Positions 9,145 through 18,423 are shown, numbered from the stretch's first letter. The stretch: DNA of 64,000 bases from Salinibaculum litoreum (GCA_009789175.1 CP046866.1:1054001-1118000); one strand, 5' to 3'. Numbers and translations: made by a program. The notes: generated by a model not told the origin, from the letters alone.

Positions 9145-10787
9145 TGGCTGACCGATCAAACGTGGTCGGAACCGTCGCTGGACCGGGTGACGATCCGAAC
9201 GAATTCGTGTTCGTGACTCCATCAGACAAGTCGATCAAGACCGGCGAGTTCATCACGTACACTGTCTCGGTTGAAGGTGAGCCACGCTCGGTGTTCGCTC
9301 GCGTGACGAACCGGGAACTGATTCGGGGGCTTCCTGAAGGGTTCCTTGCGGATCCGGAAGTCGGGCCGGAGACGGTCGCAGCGACACTCGGCGTGCCGAC
9401 TGATGACACTGAGTTGTACCAGTTGACAGCAACGGTCATCGGGTACTACGACACGAACATGACGACGTTCGCTAATCCTCGCCAGCTGCCTGACCCGGGG
9501 ACGCCACTGTCGATTGCACCACACCAGCAACTCGAAACCGTGTTGCCGAACCTCGGCTGTGAAACTGACAGCACGGATATCACGACACTTGACGGAGTCG
9601 CGCACATTGGCTGGCTGTTGAATCGACCGGCAGAGGCGACAAACCTACACATTCCGATCGAAGAATTCGCTTCGACACACCTAGCGATCCTCGCATCAAC
9701 CGGGAGCGGGAAATCCTACACAGCGTCGGTCCTGATTGAGGAGATGATGCGTCCGAGCTCGCGCGCCTCACTGCTCGTGTTTGACCCGCACGGTGAGTAC
9801 GATACCTTGGCAGAAATGCAGGGTGAAGAGGCATTTCAGGGCGAGGATGGGTATGAACCAGAAATTGAGTACTACGATCCGGAACGGCTCCGCGTTCGCA
9901 TCTCTGAACTGGAGATCGGCGATGTCATGGCAATCTTGGATAATCCGAGCAACCGGATGCAAGAGCGGCTTTCGACGGCATGGCAGGCTATGCAACGCCA
10001 AGAAAGTCGAACATGGGGGATTGATGAGCTGATCGGTGAAATGGAGCGGATTTACGGCGATGATGACGCGAGCGTCGGCGCATTAGAGTGGCGGCTCCGT
10101 CGGTCGATCGAGCGAAATGATCTCTTCCACCCTGAAGAGAACGTGCCGCTGGATGAAATCGTGGACCCAGGCCAGTGTACCGTCCTTCAGATGGATACGT
10201 TGGACCGGCGGGATCAGCAACTTATCACGACCGTTCTTCTCCGGCGGATGTATCGAGAGCGACTTGATGACGTGCGAGATCGAGACTCGGATATCGAGCA
10301 TCCGATTTTCGCCTTGTTCGAAGAAGGGCACCGGTTCGCTCCAGCCTCCGGTGAAGCCCCCTCGCTAGGGATCATGCGAACGATCACGTCCGAGGGCCGT
10401 AAGTTCGGATTCGGACTCGGGATTATCAGTCAACGCCCGTCGAAAATCGACCAAGACGTTCTGTCGCAGTGCGGGACGCAGATTTCGATGCAGATCAAGA
10501 ATCCGAATGACCAGGACGCGATCAAAAACTCCGTGGAGGCCGCCGGCGAAGACGTGCTTCGAGAGTTGCCCGGGTTAACCCCAGGGCAAGCGGTCGTGTC
10601 TGGTGACGCGATGAACACGCCGGCACTGATACAAGTACGGCAGCGACGCACACCGCACGGTGCTGGAAGCCGGCCAGTCATCGAAGAATGGCGTGAAGCC
10701 TACGACGAACGACAACGCGAACCGACACAGTCAGAATCTGCTGATTTCGGGGAGGGTGACTCAACCGGCGTTCAGAGTCTGGACTAA
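9144..10787 (+). CDS. herA: HerA hexameric DNA translocase
   Basis: 547 residues. HerA pumps duplex DNA and activates NurA. N-terminal HAS barrel (about 6-110), Walker A ASTGSGKSY (about 184-192), Walker B-like LLVFDPHGEY, acidic motif ALFEEGHRFAP, and the conserved IISQRPSKIDQDVLSQCGTQ followed by an arginine-rich block. The Ser/Asp-rich tail is typical of haloarchaea. It is the last gene of the operon; two hairpin repeats begin about 40 bases after its stop. Confidence 0.92.
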   Translation: MADRSNVVGTVAGPGDDPNEFVFVTPSDKSIKTGEFITYTVSVEGEPRSVFARVTNRELIRGLPEGFLADPEVGPETVAATLGVPTDDTELYQLTATVIGYYDTNMTTFANPRQLPDPGTPLSIAPHQQLETVLPNLGCETDSTDITTLDGVAHIGWLLNRPAEATNLHIPIEEFASTHLAILASTGSGKSYTASVLIEEMMRPSSRASLLVFDPHGEYDTLAEMQGEEAFQGEDGYEPEIEYYDPERLRVRISELEIGDVMAILDNPSNRMQERLSTAWQAMQRQESRTWGIDELIGEMERIYGDDDASVGALEWRLRRSIERNDLFHPEENVPLDEIVDPGQCTVLQMDTLDRRDQQLITTVLLRRMYRERLDDVRDRDSDIEHPIFALFEEGHRFAPASGEAPSLGIMRTITSEGRKFGFGLGIISQRPSKIDQDVLSQCGTQISMQIKNPNDQDAIKNSVEAAGEDVLRELPGLTPGQAVVSGDAMNTPALIQVRQRRTPHGAGSRPVIEEWREAYDERQREPTQSESADFGEGDSTGVQSLD

Positions 10788-10827
10788 TCCAATCTCGATC
10801 CTTCTGAAGATATATTAAAATTTCAAC

Positions 10828-10925
10828 GTATCCCCGAGACGGGGGATGTCCGGAATTATTCCTGCGTTACAGACGATATCAAGACGTATCTCGCGGTAAC
10901 CCCACGGGGGGTGTCCGGAATTATT
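10828..10925. repeat. Two hairpin-plus-GTCCGGAATTATT repeats after herA
   Basis: A 20-base unit GGGGG(A/G)TGTCCGGAATTATT occurs at 10841-10860 and 10906-10925, a 65-base period. Each is preceded by a C-run (CCCCGAGAC and CCCCAC), so each unit forms a short C4/G4 hairpin followed by an AT-rich stretch. This could be a double transcription terminator for the operon or a pair of protein binding sites. The rest of the 290-base gap to the next gene holds no convincing gene; a 32-codon ORF at 11000-11098 is not supported. Confidence 0.6.
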
Positions 10926-11077
10926 ATCAGCAGGAGGTTAGGATGGGGTAGCCTGGACTTGGGAATAGATCCGAGTGTGCAGGTCTGTTTTGATGCTTGA
11001 TGGTCACGACATCCCGAGACTCTGAACCCGAAGTAGAGGAACAAGAACGTTATGCGGCATTCTCAACTGAGAATCAG

Positions 11078-13359
11078 TCACCTACCGAGCAATCGTGAGA
11101 AAAGCCCACTCGATCCAGTGCTGTCACCGTCTTCCTGGCCTCCTCCAGATCCATTCGACTGAGACTTCTCTGAACCTGTCTCAGCGGCACCGTTCAGTAG
11201 CTCATCGACGGAGTATCCGATCCACTCAGCGAATTCCTCAGGTGCGCCGATGTAGACGCTCGTGGAGGACTTCTCGGACATGAATCGTTTGGGGAGGCGT
11301 TTCTCGTAGTCGTACACCTCGTATTCTTCGCGGTCGAAGTCAGCTGTGATGGCATTCGGTTCTGACTCGAACGTGACACGGCCGCCCTGAATGTCGCGTT
11401 GCCACTTCAACCGTCCCGTATCGTACGTTTTCTCGGCGGGTTCATCAGCGGGGAAGTAGTCAGGCTGCTCTCGACCGGCTTCGTCGTAGAATTCGCGGAC
11501 AATGCGGCGGACGTCTTCGATCGTGCCGTTCCCGTCAGTCCAGGGTTGTTCGGTGAGCATGCGGCGGGCGACGTAACTGAAGATTGGGTTTTGCCGTTCC
11601 AGCACGCCCGACAGGTCTTCTTGTGCTTCGCGGAACCCCGGATCTTCCGGGTTGGAGGGGAAGGAGACGTCCATGCTCAGGATTTTCATTCGGTTCCGGA
11701 ACTCGGATTTTGGGAGTGCGTCGTTGGTGGTGAAGATGAGGCACGGCTGATCGACGTTGGTGGGGGTCCAGTCACCCCAGTAGTTTCGGATCGGGCTCCA
11801 TCGCTGGATCTTCTCTTTCTCCGCGTCGATGATGGCGTACGGGAAACACGTGTCCCACTCGCGGACGCCGCGGACTTCTTTGACGCCGACGTCGTCTGCG
11901 TCTACCCCGGAGATGACCGTGTTGTCGGAGACGAGTCGCAGGATGTACTCGGTGAGTTTGTCCTTCCCCGCGTCGCTCTTTCCTTCGATGTAGAGGTGCT
12001 GCAGGACGTTGTCCAGCGTCCGTGACGGTGACGACATGGCCTCGGCGTACTGGTTGGCGAACGGGGCCCAGAACCCGTAGAGGAACGCCTCGTACATCTG
12101 CGCCATCACTGCGGTCTCGGATTGCGTGTGACCGTGGTTCTGGACGGTCTCGATGTAGTCTTCGATGGTTTTGAGGCAATGATCCAGAACTTCGGGGGTC
12201 GGCTCGTCGGTAGCGACGAGAATCATCTCGTCGTCCTCACCGATCACGATTTGCTCTGCCTCTGGGAGGACGGACATCGTCGGGATGGACGTCGATTCCT
12301 TGACCTGGTTGTTGTACGCGCTCAGCGGCGCGGTGATGCTGTGGTCCTCAACGGTCGCGCCACGGTCGCGGAGCCCGGCCCCGAACTCGTCGGCAGTGTC
12401 TTTGTCCACCTTGCTGGTTCCCATCCGTATCTTCTCGTCGGGCGCACGAACCCGCGGCCGGTCGAGTCCATCCGTCAACCCCGTCTCGTGATCTGATTCA
12501 ACGAGTCCAACATCCGGAGACTCGTCCTCGTCCGGAGCATTGGGTAAGTCGTCCTCGTCCGAGGAGTCCTCTGGTTCGATGACGTTGCGGTCGGCGTTCT
12601 CGGGATCTTCGACAAACGCGACTGTCTCCTCGGCCTCCTCAGGGTCGTCAACGACGGCGGTAACCTGATCAGCGACGTCTTTCAGGTCCTCGACGGCGTC
12701 CTGATTCAGGGCAGCAGTGTCGCTCACGTCGAGGTCACCCGCACCAACCCAGTACTCGATACGGTTCTCCCGCTCTTCCGGTGAATCGGCCTCCTCCAGT
12801 GCTTCGACAACCCTTCGAGGAGTGTCTGGTCGCTGTACCCTTCGCGGTACTCGTCGATGAACCGCTCGAACTCCTCGTCCAGTTCGGTCCCGACATCGGT
12901 CGTAATGACGGAGATCTGGTTCGTGTGGTACTCCCAGGAGTTCCGCGAGAGGTTCGCCGACCCTTGGACGAGCTTCACCGTGTCGTCCGGCATAACGATC
13001 CGGTAAATCTTCGAATGGACCGTCTTCCGGTTCTTCAGCCGAATCGTGAGTCGGTCATCCTGTCGAAGTCGAACGAGTGACCTCGCCGTCGACACTTCGT
13101 TCACTTGGTCGGCGTAGTCTTCAGCGTTTCCGATAAGTACGTCCAGCGATTCGATGTCGTACTCCGTCAGCATCTGTACCATCAGCTCAGGTGTCTCCGC
13201 GTACGTCACAGCATCCACGTGACGAGCGCCTGCGAACAGATCGAGAAAGTCAGCACGCTCTTTCACCATCGCCAGGCGGTATTCCGCAGCCCCCGATCCG
13301 TAGAACTCCGGCATATCTGCGAATCTGTCGAACGAGATATTCGCTGTCAGTTCGTCCAT
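11078..13359 (-). pseudogene. PLD-nuclease/ATPase fusion gene broken by a one-base frameshift
   Basis: Two adjacent frames read as one gene. The 5' part (ATG at 13359, MDELTANISFDRFAD) carries a PLD-like nuclease domain with HSKIYRIVM and VQGSANLSRNSWEYH. At 12811-12813 (CCC on the plus strand) adding one C would join it to the frame VVEALEEADSPEERENRIEYW, which continues into the long second ORF. That part has an acidic linker, a Walker A-like GKSDAGKDKL, and a sensor-like FTTNDALP..RNRMKIL, resembling SF3/AAA ATPases. The repaired product would be about 760 residues. The second ORF alone has a GTG at 12727 and could make a 549-residue ATPase. Assembly error cannot be excluded because the shift is in a short base run. 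Confidence 0.75.
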
Positions 13360-13457
13360 ACACACGGCAGCGGTCTGAAACGAATAAAACCGTGCCGTGG
13401 GGCGGTAGTAGAACATACGCTGTCGACACTTGGTGACACTTCGACAGCGACGAACGA

Positions 13458-13500
13458 GACTGACATCCTCCCGCGCCGGAGACGCGGGAATTCCACGGGA
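13458..13500. mobile_element. Possible orphan end of an IS200/IS605-type (TnpB) element
   Basis: The sequence ACTGACATCCTCCCGCG, a 7-base loop, then CGCGGGAATTCC forms a perfect 6-bp stem (13470-13475 with 13483-13488). It resembles right ends of haloarchaeal TnpB-type elements as I remember them. No tnpA or tnpB is next to it, so it would be a remnant or a non-autonomous end. The resemblance is from memory and needs a search. Confidence 0.4.
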
Positions 13501-13610
13501 CCACACCGCTGGATTAGGTTGTTAATTCACCGCCTATATGAATCAAGTTATAATAAATAATTAAAACAGACCGTCTTCGGATCATTCTATACCCTGCGTA
13601 AGCGAGAATA

Positions 13611-14048
13611 CTACTCGCTTGGGCCCCGAATCACGACTGGGCTCCAGTCACCCCTCTCACGGCCGTGTAAGCGTCCAGCAAATCGTCGATGTGCTTGTGT
13701 TACTGCCATGAGGAGGCGGACTTCGCTCATTTCCCAGTGGTAATCTCCCGCACGGTCAGGGAGGTGTACGTCACGGAGGAGGTATTTGGGGTGATAGTCC
13801 GGGCCCCACGCGATCAGAAATCCTTCCACTGTGAACGTTCGGAACCCGGTCGGTCCGAAATGTAGCGCGTAGAAGGTTTCCTCTAGGTCCTCTCTGTGCC
13901 CGTCCCAAACTGAACTTCCTTCTTCAAGAAGTGTGTGTAACAACTTTGCGTCGATTTCGTGTTCGTCAGCCACGGAGAGGACGATATCCTTCGGGATTGG
14001 ATGCGTCCATTCCGCGTCAGCCGAGTTGGTAGTGCGTGTCTCTGTCAT
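13611..14048 (-). CDS. Hypothetical protein
   Basis: 145 residues, no family recognised. Composition is haloarchaeal and the reading frame is convincing, with an ATG at 14046-14048. It is rich in His and Trp (SVWDGHREDLEETFYALHFG, YHWEMSEVRLLMAVTQAHRR) and has no Cys clusters or membrane segments. It stands alone between the broken PLD-ATPase gene and the left methyltransferase repeat. Confidence 0.6.
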   Translation of the reverse strand: MTETRTTNSADAEWTHPIPKDIVLSVADEHEIDAKLLHTLLEEGSSVWDGHREDLEETFYALHFGPTGFRTFTVEGFLIAWGPDYHPKYLLRDVHLPDRAGDYHWEMSEVRLLMAVTQAHRRFAGRLHGRERGDWSPVVIRGPSE

Positions 14049-14166
14049 AGTGCTTCTGAACGGTTGCGTATATTTGCTTGCCGTTCAGGTACACCGGCAA
14101 AATAACCACCGTGGTATAAACCCTGGCCCGCTGAGAGCCCCGCCCCCCGGATTCGGGAAATACGAC

Positions 14167-14470
14167 GAGAGTCGCAATAAGTACTACTCTCTACCGGCTC
14201 GGATTTTCCGAATCCTGCTGTGATGGCGTCGGTAATTCAATGGAACTTATAGAACCGCACTCATGCGAGCGGCACAGTCTGGATACGGACGTTCAACATT
14301 CTTCAGGTTCTGAAAGGCGCGCTGCTCATCATACCACCGTTAGTGCTTGTGGCCGTATCAGATCAGATGTGCCTCTGATTGGGTGCCTGTAGGTATGATC
14401 CTAAGAACGTATCAACCAAGATGTGTCCCTCATAGCGGCTGAGTGCCGTTGTTCTGGAGAAAGCATTACA
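14167..14470 (+). repeat. Left copy of a diverged ~305-bp direct repeat
   Basis: Aligns by eye with 17055-17363 over the whole length. Shared blocks include GAGAGTCGC, GATGGCGTCGGT, GATACGGACGTTCA (AATACGGACGTTCA in the other copy), GTGCTTGTGGCCG, AAGATGTGTCC and TCATAGCGGCTGAGT, with substitutions and small indels between. The pair brackets the methyltransferase gene in the same orientation. Confidence 0.75.
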
Positions 14471-14670
14471 TCGAAGAGCGGTTTCACGCGCGCTTGGTAT
14501 CGCTGATCGTTCTCGTTGTTCGACGTCTAAACGAGAACTATGGCTCTATGAAATTCGACGGGGCCCCCTCGGAATCGCCGTGGACGGGGCTAAGAAGCAT
14601 GTCTGTCGTGGTGTCCGGTGCGGCCGTAGCTGGCAGTGGGTAGAACGCTAACTCCTTGAGTGGCTTACCG

Positions 14671-14680
14671 TTTTAAAATA
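14671..14680 (+). promoter_or_regulatory. TATA box of the methyltransferase gene
   Basis: TTTTAAAATA ends 27 bases before the ATG at 14707, the spacing for a leaderless transcript. This supports the upstream start codon. Confidence 0.45.
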
Positions 14681-14706
14681 CCGGCTCTTGAAACTGCATT
14701 ACTCCG

Positions 14707-16998
14707 ATGTCTCGAACTACTTCAGAAACAAAGTCCGTCGGTCGATTACGACCGTCTACTGGTGAGTGCTACAACTCTCAAGATACCGAACGGGTCACCG
14801 CCACCCAGAGTGCTAGTGTCGTGTCGCATATCACTCCAACCGGGACTGAGAGACTGAGCGTCAGTGACTGGGAACCTGTTCCGGACCGACTCGACGAGAG
14901 CACGCATGATGCCCTCGTAGAGAGGCTCCGGACGGCAGCCGACGCTCTTACCGCGACCATCGATTCTGCTCTGCCCGAGTCCCTACAGGATCAGGTTACG
15001 GAGTGGTGCGCACTCCACGGGCTTGATACTCCGGCTACGACGCATACTCGGACGATCATCGCTCGGCAAGCTGTACTGAACGTACTTCTCAAGACGACAC
15101 TCTACGAGTGGTACCACCAGCACGCCGACCTGCCATCGCTACCCACCAATACGCAAGAGGCACTTCAACGAGCAGCGGATCAAACAGAGAATCCAGCGTT
15201 CAACGAGTACGTTCTTGATGAGATCGTCTGGTTCGCTGACGACGCCAATCTCGCACCGGTAGTCGATGCTCGGGACTGGTTGCTGGAGTCGGGAGAGCCG
15301 GCTGAAGCCATCGGCCGGCTCTATGCAGACCTGACGTCGAACGACGACCGTCAGATACTCGGTCAATTCCGGACGCCTCCATCCGTCGGGACGCTCATGC
15401 AGGCGTGGGCAGCCGGTGGCGATGACAGTGTGCTTGACCCCGGGATGGGAGCTGGTGTCCTATCAAGCCCATTCCACCCACAGTGGGATGTGAGTACAGA
15501 ACCAGCCCACGTTAACGGGATTGACAAGAGCCCCCTCTCGAACCTCATGGGGACGACCGCGCTCACGCTGTACGGGCAGTCACACGACCCGCGTACGACT
15601 GATTTTCTCGACCTCTCACCGGCAGACCTGCAGCGAGATGTCGACGCGATCATCTGCAACCCTCCCTACACGAGTGGCGATTCGCTCCCGGCAGCGTACA
15701 AAGACCGAATCAACACGCAAATAGAACAGTCGATCGGGAGCGAAATCAGCGCACGCTCACCGCTCCATGCGTATTTCATCTACCACGCACGACAGTTCCT
15801 CTCTGCAGGAGATCGTGCAGCCTTCATCACACCGCAAAGCCTCCTCACGACACGTTACGGAGAATCCCTCAAGCAGTTCCTCCTAGAGGTGTTCTCTATC
15901 AAAGCGTTCGTCCAATTCAACCCGGCTGGTGAACGAATCTTCCCGGACGCTCACACGACTGCCCTCATCACATTCTTAGAAGCAACACCTGAGAATGAAT
16001 CAGATGGCGAAACACGGTTCATTCGCGTCGATGACTCGGTCAGCGTGTCTGAACTTCGTGACGCAGTCAAGGAGGGTGGGCCGGGGCGCACCGACTGGGG
16101 GTTCATCAACTGCGTGCAACAAACACAGCTCGATCCAGTCAAGAACTGGGAAGCATTATTCACCCCGACGGACATCGATACGAGCAGTTTCAGACGCCTT
16201 GACGAGTTCGCCACAGTACATCGTGGCGTGACGACTGGCGCAGTCGATTTCTTCTGCCTCTCACAGGCCGACGTTGACGACCTCGAATTAGACAACAAGC
16301 ATCTTTCCCGGCTGATTCGGCGGCCAAGACTCGTCGACGGGTATGATTTCCGTGACGAAGACTGGGAGGAACTACGAGGGAGCGGGGAGGACGTGTGGTT
16401 GTTCGATCCTGACTTGATCCAAGAGATCCCGGAGTCGATCCGCGTATTTACCGAGCAGATGGCTGGAGATGCATCGGGACTACCAGACGGCGACTACGGC
16501 AGTGCAGCGAATGTGCTTGCATATCTGTGTGACGGCGTTAGCAATCACGGTCTATCAGAGACGACTACGTTCGAAGATCGTCCGTACTGGTACCGGCCGA
16601 GGAGACAAGACTCTCCCCAGGTTCTGATTCAAAACGCGAGCGGAGACGGATTCACGTTCCTGCTGAATGAGACACCGGCCCGAAACATCCACAATTTCGA
16701 TGGACTCTACGACGTAACGCTGAACGAGACGGAACTGAAGGCGTTGCTCGCGTATTTGAATAGTGGCGTTGCCGAGCGCGTCGTTTCCAATTACACGCAG
16801 ACCCGGCAAGGTGGTTTGGAAAAATTGGGGCCGGGAGCTCTCAAAAAACTGCCTGTGATTGATGTGACCGACATCGATGATGAGTTGACGACTGACCTTG
16901 CTGACTTATTCGATACGCTGCGAGAGACCACCCGCCGCGACGATGATTGCGAGTCCGTCATTAATCGCATCGATGCTGTACTCCAGCAGACCCTGTGA
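14707..16998 (+). CDS. Class I N6-adenine DNA methyltransferase (solitary)
   Basis: 763 residues. It should transfer a methyl group from SAM to N6 of adenine in DNA. Motifs: GQFRTPPSVG (about 219), SAM-binding SVLDPGMGAGVL (about 241-252), catalytic ICNPPYTS (318-321), and ITPQSLLTTRYGE. The C-terminal 300 residues look like a target-recognition region (FATVHRGVTTGAVDFF, NETPARNIHNFDGLY). The layout is that of Eco57I/type IIG-like methylases. No nuclease domain and no adjacent restriction gene is visible, so it is an orphan methylase or a piece of a system lost from between the repeats. Confidence 0.85.
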   Translation: MSRTTSETKSVGRLRPSTGECYNSQDTERVTATQSASVVSHITPTGTERLSVSDWEPVPDRLDESTHDALVERLRTAADALTATIDSALPESLQDQVTEWCALHGLDTPATTHTRTIIARQAVLNVLLKTTLYEWYHQHADLPSLPTNTQEALQRAADQTENPAFNEYVLDEIVWFADDANLAPVVDARDWLLESGEPAEAIGRLYADLTSNDDRQILGQFRTPPSVGTLMQAWAAGGDDSVLDPGMGAGVLSSPFHPQWDVSTEPAHVNGIDKSPLSNLMGTTALTLYGQSHDPRTTDFLDLSPADLQRDVDAIICNPPYTSGDSLPAAYKDRINTQIEQSIGSEISARSPLHAYFIYHARQFLSAGDRAAFITPQSLLTTRYGESLKQFLLEVFSIKAFVQFNPAGERIFPDAHTTALITFLEATPENESDGETRFIRVDDSVSVSELRDAVKEGGPGRTDWGFINCVQQTQLDPVKNWEALFTPTDIDTSSFRRLDEFATVHRGVTTGAVDFFCLSQADVDDLELDNKHLSRLIRRPRLVDGYDFRDEDWEELRGSGEDVWLFDPDLIQEIPESIRVFTEQMAGDASGLPDGDYGSAANVLAYLCDGVSNHGLSETTTFEDRPYWYRPRRQDSPQVLIQNASGDGFTFLLNETPARNIHNFDGLYDVTLNETELKALLAYLNSGVAERVVSNYTQTRQGGLEKLGPGALKKLPVIDVTDIDDELTTDLADLFDTLRETTRRDDDCESVINRIDAVLQQTL

Positions 16999-17054
16999 TT
17001 CAGCGTTCGGTTCTGACTCAGGTACTTGGCTTGGTGATCCCGACGCTCCTTCAC

Positions 17055-17363
17055 GAGAGTCGCGGTAAATACCACTCTCAGCCGGATCGGATTTCCCGAA
17101 TCCTACGATGATGGCGTCGGTGACCAATAGATCTTCCAGAACCGTCGGGCTCTCGTGCAAGCGGCACACTCTGAATACGGACGTTCAGCGGTTTCCAAGA
17201 TTGGGGGGGTCAGTTGCTGATCACATACTGGTGCCAGTGCTTGTGGCCGCGTAGGATTGGACGTGGCTCTGGTTGGGCGTCTGTGGGTATAATCCTGAGA
17301 ACGTCTTAATCAAGATGTGTCCGTCATAGCGGCTGAGTACGGATGTTCTGGAACAAGCAATAC
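17055..17363 (+). repeat. Right copy of the ~305-bp direct repeat
   Basis: Diverged partner of 14167-14470 in the same orientation, starting 57 bases after the methyltransferase stop. The best conserved stretch is the last 70 bases (ATAATCCTGAGAACGT to GTTCTGGAACAAGCA). Confidence 0.75.
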
Positions 17364-17399
17364 CACGAGATCCACTGAGGATTCTGGCGTTCGGTAGAA

Positions 17400-17488
17400 T
17401 GTACGTACTCACGTACTTGTGGACGTACACATGGATGTACACAAGTACGTACCCAGAGACGTACACAAGTACGTACCCAGAGACGTAC
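17400..17488. repeat. GTAC-rich tandem and inverted repeats
   Basis: A 24-base unit, GTACACAAGTACGTACCCAG followed by AGAC, is repeated exactly at 17437-17460 and 17461-17484. An inverted half (ACGTACTTGTG, 17411-17421) faces CACAAGTACGT in both units, making a large palindrome. GTAC itself is palindromic and recurs every few bases. It lies just past the 3' end of the nucleotidyltransferase gene. Confidence 0.7.
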
Positions 17489-17547
17489 TGCCGAATGCTT
17501 GCCATCCTCATCCCAGTGCCGTCACTAAGAGATTCGAAAGCACCGAG

Positions 17548-18423
17548 TTAGTTGGACGAGGGGTGAACAGTCTCCCCTTCTCGGTCAAGAATTTCCTTTT
17601 CGACGAGACGATCGATCCCAGCAGACACCGCCTCCTCGTCGCCAACGGAGAGCTCTCGGACGTTCGAAAGAACACGTTCGCTGATCGCGCGTGGACTCCG
17701 AAGACCCTCATCGACCGCTTCCAAGATACCGTACTCAACTTCGAATTCGGTTGCGAACTCCGACACGCGATCCGTAAACGAGGATGGCAGCCCGGAAAGC
17801 GACTGTACAGCCACCTCGATAGTAAATAACGGATGAGATTGATTACGGATATGCGTCGCTTCAATTGACCCCGTATTGAACGGGCGCTGTTCCTCAATCT
17901 CGTTGAGGATCTCCTCGTAGGCGAGTCCACGCTGCGCGTACGTCCGCATATCCTCAATGTCGCGTCGTCTGCCAGCCCCTAAGTCGCCACCGGACACTGC
18001 CTTCAACAAGAACAAATCCTCATCAGCGAGCACGTACGCCGTTGCATACTCCCCTGTCCAGAACTCGTCCGCCCGGTCGTGCATGCTCTCTGTGATCCAG
18101 ACTTTCCCGACAACCTGTTGCTCGAACAAGTCAACCCGAAACCCGCGGCCAGGATGGTAGAGTTCAACCGTTTTTCCAACCCCTTCGAATGACGCGGTCG
18201 GCTCACCCGTCACCTGAAATCCTTGTTCTCGAAGGGCGTGGTAGACGTGTTCGAATTCGGTTGGGACGCCGAGGGCCAAGTCGATATCTTCGGTTTGGTC
18301 TTTCAGCCCGTGAACCGTCATTGCAGACCCGCCAAGGAGGTACACGTTCACCGGTTCTGCGAGCCACTCGTCAAACTCAGCAAGAAACGTCTTGATGGCC
18401 TCTTCGCCGCTGAAGACAGTCAT
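17548..18423 (-). CDS. Nucleotidyltransferase, toxin-like partner of a wHTH gene
   Basis: 291 residues. The N-terminal half is a Pol beta-type nucleotidyltransferase of the DUF6036/AbiEii-like kind: VYLLGGSAMTVHGLKDQTEDIDLAL carries the GGSxM and DxD residues, followed by FRVDLF, a third acidic position. The C-terminal part is helical with a winged-helix look (AISERVLSNVREL). The gene starts directly after the stop of the upstream wHTH gene (TAA then ATG), so the two form an operon. Such pairs behave as toxin-antitoxin or abortive-infection modules; function here is inferred from layout and motif. Confidence 0.75.
   Translation of the reverse strand: MTVFSGEEAIKTFLAEFDEWLAEPVNVYLLGGSAMTVHGLKDQTEDIDLALGVPTEFEHVYHALREQGFQVTGEPTASFEGVGKTVELYHPGRGFRVDLFEQQVVGKVWITESMHDRADEFWTGEYATAYVLADEDLFLLKAVSGGDLGAGRRRDIEDMRTYAQRGLAYEEILNEIEEQRPFNTGSIEATHIRNQSHPLFTIEVAVQSLSGLPSSFTDRVSEFATEFEVEYGILEAVDEGLRSPRAISERVLSNVRELSVGDEEAVSAGIDRLVEKEILDREGETVHPSSN

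Larger units (their letters stand above)
14049..14706. other. Gene-free region upstream of the methyltransferase gene
   Basis: About 660 bases without a convincing gene. It holds the left copy of a ~305-bp direct repeat (14167-14470) and, at 14671-14680, an AT-rich TATA-like stretch serving the downstream gene. A 66-codon ORF at 14443-14643 has low-complexity translation and no family resemblance. Confidence 0.6.
16999..17547. other. Gene-free region between methyltransferase and nucleotidyltransferase genes
   Basis: About 550 bases. It holds the right ~305-bp direct repeat (17055-17363) and a cluster of GTAC-rich direct and inverted repeats (17400-17488). No coding frame is convincing. Confidence 0.6.

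Noticed and set aside
10828-10925. CRISPR-like repeat
   Set aside because: Only two units, unequal interruptions and no cas genes.
11000-11098. 32-codon ORF (MVTTSRDSEPEVEEQERYAA)
   Set aside because: Acidic as expected for haloarchaea, but too short, with no promoter or family support.
14443-14643. 66-codon plus-strand ORF before the methylase
   Set aside because: No family resemblance, poor composition, starts inside the direct repeat.
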